64,000 nucleotides of DNA from Sinonovacula constricta (Eukaryota > Mollusca > Bivalvia > Cardiida > Solecurtidae): the NCBI GenBank assembly GCA_007844125.1, contig CM017568.1:4854685-4918684 (forward strand), written 5' to 3'. Below are positions 61,401 through 64,000 of this stretch, in pieces. How positions within the stretch are numbered: the stretch's first letter is position 1; each line of letters starts with the position of its first letter. The notes under the pieces were generated by a model that saw only the letters and a list, made by a program, of their open reading frames with translations, was not told the origin of the DNA and searched no databases. The position numbers and the translations under genes were made by a program.

Positions 61401-62858
61401 GTGCAATCGGTTGAACATCTGCTCCAGGTACGGGAGGCCCCAAGGTTCAATCCCGAGCCGCTAAATACCAAAACTACAAAATGTATTAGTATAGTTCCCA
61501 GGCTAACGCTCAAACAAATATAAGGAGAGTTCCACTTGTTTGCCCAGTGTCATTATAATGTGACTGTGTGTGATATTATACCAGGTGTTTACGGCATGCT
61601 ATACACTGTGAAGGCAGCACTATATATCTGCTCCAGTAGAGACACCGTCTCCAGATAACTGAAATACTGTTGGTGTGATGATAAACCAAATTATCAATCA
61701 AACAACTAGCCATTAAGTTAGTACTTTGACCTGTCCTGTATTTTTCTATTTTTATATATAACTGTTGATATCAAAAATATGATTAGAAATGTTTTTCATT
61801 TATACTATTTCTTAATTTATACATGCCATGTGAAAGTCTGGCTAATGTTCACCAACCATTGAGAATTGCTCGAATCATAGAATCCAATTAACAATATCTT
61901 CCAAGTATATAATGTCACATATCAAAAATTGTGCATGCTATTTTAATTTTGTTCCTTTTAGATATTGTACTACGTAAAAAATTCTTACATTGTTTGTATG
62001 AAAATGTCATTTTGACGTGAAGTGACTTCTGCGTCAGACTGTTTGGTTAATAAGCATATTTTTTTGGTTAATAAGCATATAAAAATATTACAACTATCTT
62101 TTCTTTGTTTTTTATGGTAGGATTTGCAGAGCCAAATCGGATACTAAAGCCGAAGCAAATGCCAAACAGATCAGTGATGTAAGCCAAACTACTTTTTAAA
62201 CTTCTACATCTCTTAGGAACATAGCCTTTATTGCATTTGAAGAAGCCTGGGCTAATTCTGAAGAACATTTTATGGGAAAAAATGGAAACAAATCCCCAAG
62301 TTGACATTACTACTGTTGGAAACCACCTAATTTTCAAGCTGAATGCCTCTATATATAGCTCATGTAATATAGTGTAGAGGACCATGTATTGAGTGTGACC
62401 ATACATTATAGGCAGTCATTCTTCCTTAGCAACCCCAGGTTAGAGTTGAAAAGTAGATTTCTCATATATTAAGCACATTCTTATCTGTCAAAACTTAACT
62501 GCCACTATTAAAAGCAAAACACACATTATATAATTTACTGACCCCTATTTGAAGCAAAACACACATTCTGTAATAAAAGTTAGAAAGTCAGTTTATTTAA
62601 CCATTGAAGCCATGTCTGAGTATAAATATTCCTACTGTATTGTTTTGTTTTTTTTTGTAAAAAAAATTATCAGTTAAATATTAGTAATTGATAGTTGATT
62701 TTTATCTGTTCTTTAATTATGTTCTCCATGCCATTAATTGATTTTTCTACTGCTAATTGTGTATGCTGCCATCAGGTAATCCATATTGGTTGTCATGGTT
62801 TCAGACTCTTCCTTTCATGGAGTATGAGCTGCACAATCAATTAATCAACAAACTAAAG
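40373..62858 (+). CDS. C2CD5: C2CD5 (CDP138), C2-domain phosphoprotein, 3' part missing
   Basis: Sixteen coding exons: 40373-40462, 42076-42203, 43663-43793, 44283-44378, 45395-45550, 46293-46353, 46799-46927, 55107-55489, 56344-56444, 57497-57605, 58100-58214, 59568-59783, 60716-60820, 61191-61280, 62121-62178, 62805-62858. They total 2022 nt (674 codons) with every phase matching; the last ends AAG|gtaagt, so the gene runs off the right edge. Start MPGKLKVKVVAGRGLP. The N-terminal C2 domain keeps five Asp at Ca2+-loop positions (19, 26, 76, 78, 84). Strongly family-specific stretches follow: VNDDPEYQWIDKIRTPRAS, GESGIVIRGIGTA, FPPGFIVHLGGVV, GCHAVVGYTEST, a zinc-like CSLCH-HCAVC segment and LPFMEYELHNQLINKLK. 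In vertebrates it binds Ca2+ and membranes and acts in insulin-stimulated GLUT4 vesicle fusion; the role here is unknown. One intron is GC-AG. Confidence 0.96.
41023..41312. repeat. 40-bp minisatellite, seven units, C2CD5 intron 1
   Basis: Unit tacacatttctactagtata plus gtcttattgttcattgtcca. Copies start every 40 bases (gtcttattg at 41041, 41081 ... 41281). They differ almost only at cca/tca in the final triplet and at one position in the first unit. A (TG)n-CGCGC tract precedes it (40983-41004). Confidence 0.97.
41567..41621 (+). repeat. 55-bp exact repeat, copy in C2CD5 intron 1
   Basis: Identical to 39019-39073, a segment internal to the hAT-like element 2.5 kb upstream. No transposon ends flank this copy. 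Confidence 0.95.
42076..43793 (+). CDS. C2CD5: C2CD5 exons 2-3: rest of the C2 domain
   Basis: Exon 2 (42076-42203) reads KKSLNPQWMSDWFIFEA and LQDEPLEL. Exon 3 (43663-43793) reads RVMDHDTYSAHDVIGKV, with D76, D78 and D84, then YIDLNPLL and ISGWFPIYDTMHG. The Arg codon is split AG|A. A mariner-type MITE sits in the intron between them. Confidence 0.95.
42625..43395. mobile_element. 771-bp mariner-type MITE in C2CD5 intron 2
   Basis: Bounded by TA at 42623-42624 and 43396-43397 and by perfect 27-bp terminal inverted repeats that start CTGTGAAAGCATTTTATTTC and end TGGGGC. Both subterminal regions carry further ttcgtgg motifs in both orientations. TA target and CTG-type ends indicate a Tc1/mariner superfamily derivative. 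There is no transposase frame, so it is non-autonomous. Confidence 0.92.
44525..44705 (-). repeat. SINE family B, truncated
   Basis: Matches the body of 35270-35586 (aacatttctatcattataga, cattatactgacactgacaa, gtcaggcgtaatgttgtcc) but lacks the tRNA-like head. In C2CD5 intron 4. Confidence 0.8.
45835..46140 (+). repeat. Dispersed repeat family D, copy 1
   Basis: C2CD5 intron 5. Features shared with other copies: ccatccatttgtccatgcatc, gcttcaatcaaacttcacca, then a block of the form ggtcaaggt..ataaagggtca and cagtgacatttcttgttctt. No coding potential. Family class unknown. Confidence 0.65.
46293..46353 (+). CDS. C2CD5: C2CD5 exon 6, followed by a GC-AG intron
   Basis: Sixty-one bases reading GQLTRKIGLKVLEMGGSAVI. 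The next family residues (GYNQCFDLEGES) begin at 46799. Only GG|gcaagt at 46353/46354 joins them in phase (GG|C TAC); the rest of the donor (gcaagt) is a good GC-type site. No usable GT donor lies closer. Confidence 0.93.
47058..47226 (-). repeat. SINE family A
   Basis: C2CD5 intron 7, minus orientation. Keeps the B-box region (gggattcaaaccc, about 47153-47165), the gctgaggagttacaagt stretch and the tRNA-like end near 47215-47226. Confidence 0.7.
47740..48040 (+). repeat. Dispersed repeat family D, copy 2
   Basis: C2CD5 intron 7. Shares cttcgatcaatcaaacttca and aaaggtcaaggtccttgtaa with copy 1. Similar pieces lie near 52480-52640 and 63540-63990. Confidence 0.65.
49680..50335. repeat. Element with three diverged internal repeats
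   Basis: Within C2CD5 intron 7. The segment ttttgatccattgaaaacat ... ggccattttacctg (about 49777-49832) recurs near 49945-50000 and 50108-50168, giving a period of roughly 165 bp. It ends near 50290-50327 with ggtgagcaatatacggccat then catgggcctcttgt, text I associate with a common bivalve repeat. No intact coding sequence. Confidence 0.6.
51700..55100. other. C2CD5 intron 7, distal part
   Basis: No exon recognised. Contains a family D fragment (about 52480-52640), an AT dinucleotide-rich stretch (53930-54055) and a SINE-A body fragment, plus orientation, at 54190-54290 (cagcctgatcagggtgaagc, gacctgtagtacatcagtgg). Confidence 0.5.
55107..55489 (+). CDS. C2CD5: C2CD5 exon 8: Ser/Pro/Thr/His-rich linker
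   Basis: A long exon between the conserved regions. It includes STNSTPNTPVRRSAHLT, LTHSHSSSPHQPSSSQSH and RRESDSDVSTPPRG. The family has a phosphorylated, poorly conserved linker at this position; this one is different in sequence and likely disordered. It begins at tttttcag|T (GA|T, Asp) after an 8.2-kb intron. An extra small exon within that intron cannot be excluded, though none is needed for phase. Confidence 0.88.
59568..60820 (+). CDS. C2CD5: C2CD5 exons 12-13: insertion and zinc-like cysteine cluster
   Basis: Exon 12 (59568-59783) reads DEIIIISAMGTAARVNLN and then a charged stretch (FTAIERHLQIERDKDQGKK, VDVNLANQASQRVVSRYER) longer than I expect from vertebrate C2CD5. Exon 13 (60716-60820) reads YNCSLCHIPYKAKSAPFP and HLSHCAVCR: a C-x2-C ... 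H-x3-H-C-x2-C arrangement that may bind metal. Exon 14 (61191-61280) continues KRYVPDVLFTTINPP. Confidence 0.92.
60424..60672 (+). repeat. SINE family A, full length
   Basis: Best copy for the family, in C2CD5 intron 12. Starts ggggcgcccgtggctgagag (A box tggctgagagg, fits TRGYNNARNNG), then gcttcgagtcc (B box, one mismatch), cagggtgagaacttccatgt, ggtggttctacctagacata, ggtcttcctccaccaatagt, and an A-rich tail at 60650-60672. It ends 44 bp before exon 13. Confidence 0.9.
61385..61695 (+). repeat. tRNA-derived SINE, family C
   Basis: In C2CD5 intron 14. Head gttgtgcaatcggttgaaca with B box aggttcaatcccgag (about 61442-61456), body through gtgtttacggcatgctatac, and the tail actgttggtgtgatgataaacc then caaattatcaatcaaacaa. 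A tail of this form is familiar from mollusc SINEs (recollection). Distinct from families A and B. Confidence 0.75.
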
Positions 62859-63044
62859 GTAAGTTTCCAGCCAGCTAGGATTCCCAACAAAATTAAGTCA
62901 GAAGAAAACTATTTTTTTATGTAAGAACAGTTGAGCTTTTCAAGTCTTAAGCATAAAAAAGTATGATTGTTTTCTACAGATGCTGTTGCATCTTCATGTA
63001 TGTACCACAAACTAAATACTTATGTATATAATAGCCTAAGGTTT

Positions 63045-63534
63045 GTAAGGTTCTTTGATATTGGGGTTTGTAAGGTAATTTGATATTGGTGTTTATGGGG
63101 AATTGATATTGGAGTTTATGGGGTAATTTGATATTGGAGTTTATGGGGTAATTTGATATTTGTGTTTATGGGGCAATTTGATATAGGAGTTTATGGGGGT
63201 AATTTGATATAGGAGTTTATGGGGTAATTTGATATTGGGGTTTATGAGGTAATTTGATATTGGGGTGGGGGGGGGGGGGGAGAGTTGATATTGGGGTTTA
63301 TGGGTGTAATTTGATATTGGAGTTTTATGGGTGTAATTTGATATTGGGGTTTATAGGGGTAATTTGATATTGGGGTTTATGGGGTAATTTGGTGCTGGGA
63401 TTTATGGGCTAATTTGATATTGGAGTTTAGGGGGTAATTTGATATTTTGGTTGATGGAGTAATTTGATAGCATAGTTTATGGGGAAATTTGATATGGAAG
63501 TTTATGGGGTAAATTTATATTGGGGTTTGTGTAT
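63045..63534. repeat. 26-bp minisatellite, about 18 units
   Basis: Unit tttatggggtaatttgatat plus tggagt or tggggt. Several units vary by one base in the G run, and a run of 14 or so G occurs near 63265. In the intron after C2CD5 exon 16. Confidence 0.95.
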
Positions 63535-63607
63535 TTTATGCCCCTGATGGAGTTGTATATATCATTTGCCTTGTCGATCTTTCTGTCCATGCCTCTGTAG
63601 TATGTTT

Positions 63608-63790
63608 GTTTTATTTTGGAAAACATCACAGCAACAAATTGTCATCTTTATGGCGACATACAGCTATTGTAGGGGAGGAAGACCCCAGGCAAATGTCTGA
63701 TGTACCTTCCCCCATTAAGTTCTCCACCCCTAACAGGACTTGAACCCACACATTATGTCGGCTACTCTACCACTACACCTGGGGCATGCC
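63608..63790 (-). repeat. SINE family A
   Basis: Minus orientation. B-box region aggacttgaaccc (about 63736-63748), tRNA-like end near 63770-63790, body gaggaagaccccaggcaaat. It lies between two family D fragments (63540-63600 and 63800-63990), suggesting insertion into one. Confidence 0.75.
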
Positions 63791-64000
63791 TGTAGTATGT
63801 ACTTATGTTTCTCCCATTTCCCTGTCTCAGCCAAAATGTCTATGTTATTTACACCACTTTGATCAAACTTCAGCATATAACTTACGTTTGAAGAAGTGTA
63901 GTACATGATATTTACAGGTGCGACCCATAAGGTCGTCATATTAAAGATGATATTAAAAGGGTCATTCTTAATAAATGGCTTAAACTATACATTAAATACT

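Overview
The window is animal nuclear DNA: AT-rich, with short exons separated by long introns and GT-AG splice sites. Its dispersed elements (tRNA-derived SINEs, a TA-flanked mariner-type MITE, minisatellite arrays) are of kinds common in mollusc genomes. Protein content plus repeat style suggest a bivalve mollusc; that placement is inference, while the three genes below are read directly.

Layout. (1) 1-6400, minus strand: 5' six coding exons of a THYN1 orthologue (EVE-domain nuclear protein); the 3' end is off the left edge. (2) 6.4-23 kb, gene-poor: a 29-bp minisatellite (7.5-9.7 kb, about 76 units), decayed fragments of a protein-primed-type B-family DNA polymerase from a Maverick/adintovirus-like element (about 12.2-13.0 kb) with other decayed reading frames on either side (11.4-15.7 kb), nested SINEs, and a 39-bp satellite (16.57-19.97 kb, about 87 units). 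(3) 23.6-36.9 kb, minus strand: a complete ADAR gene in ten coding exons. The model gives 1276 residues from the first in-frame ATG (1257 from a better-placed second ATG), with phases closing at every junction: Z-alpha domain, second Z-alpha-like domain, degenerate third winged helix, one dsRBD, and an adenosine deaminase domain with all catalytic residues. (4) 36.9-40.4 kb: divergent intergenic region occupied by a 1350-bp hAT-like non-autonomous transposon. (5) 40.37 kb to the right edge, plus strand: the first 16 coding exons (674 codons, all phases consistent) of C2CD5/CDP138, a Ca2+-dependent C2-domain protein; the rest lies beyond the window.

The genes are not an operon or an obvious pathway: THYN1 is a candidate modified-base reader, ADAR edits A to I in dsRNA, and C2CD5 works in membrane trafficking. 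ADAR and C2CD5 are head to head and might share a promoter region. The observations most worth a second look are in and around ADAR: a three-winged-helix N-terminus, a nearly identical 348-bp tandem duplication that copies a 5' splice site, a 3' UTR made of decayed copies of the segment carrying the stop codon, and an overlapping upstream ORF. No wholly new system is demonstrated.
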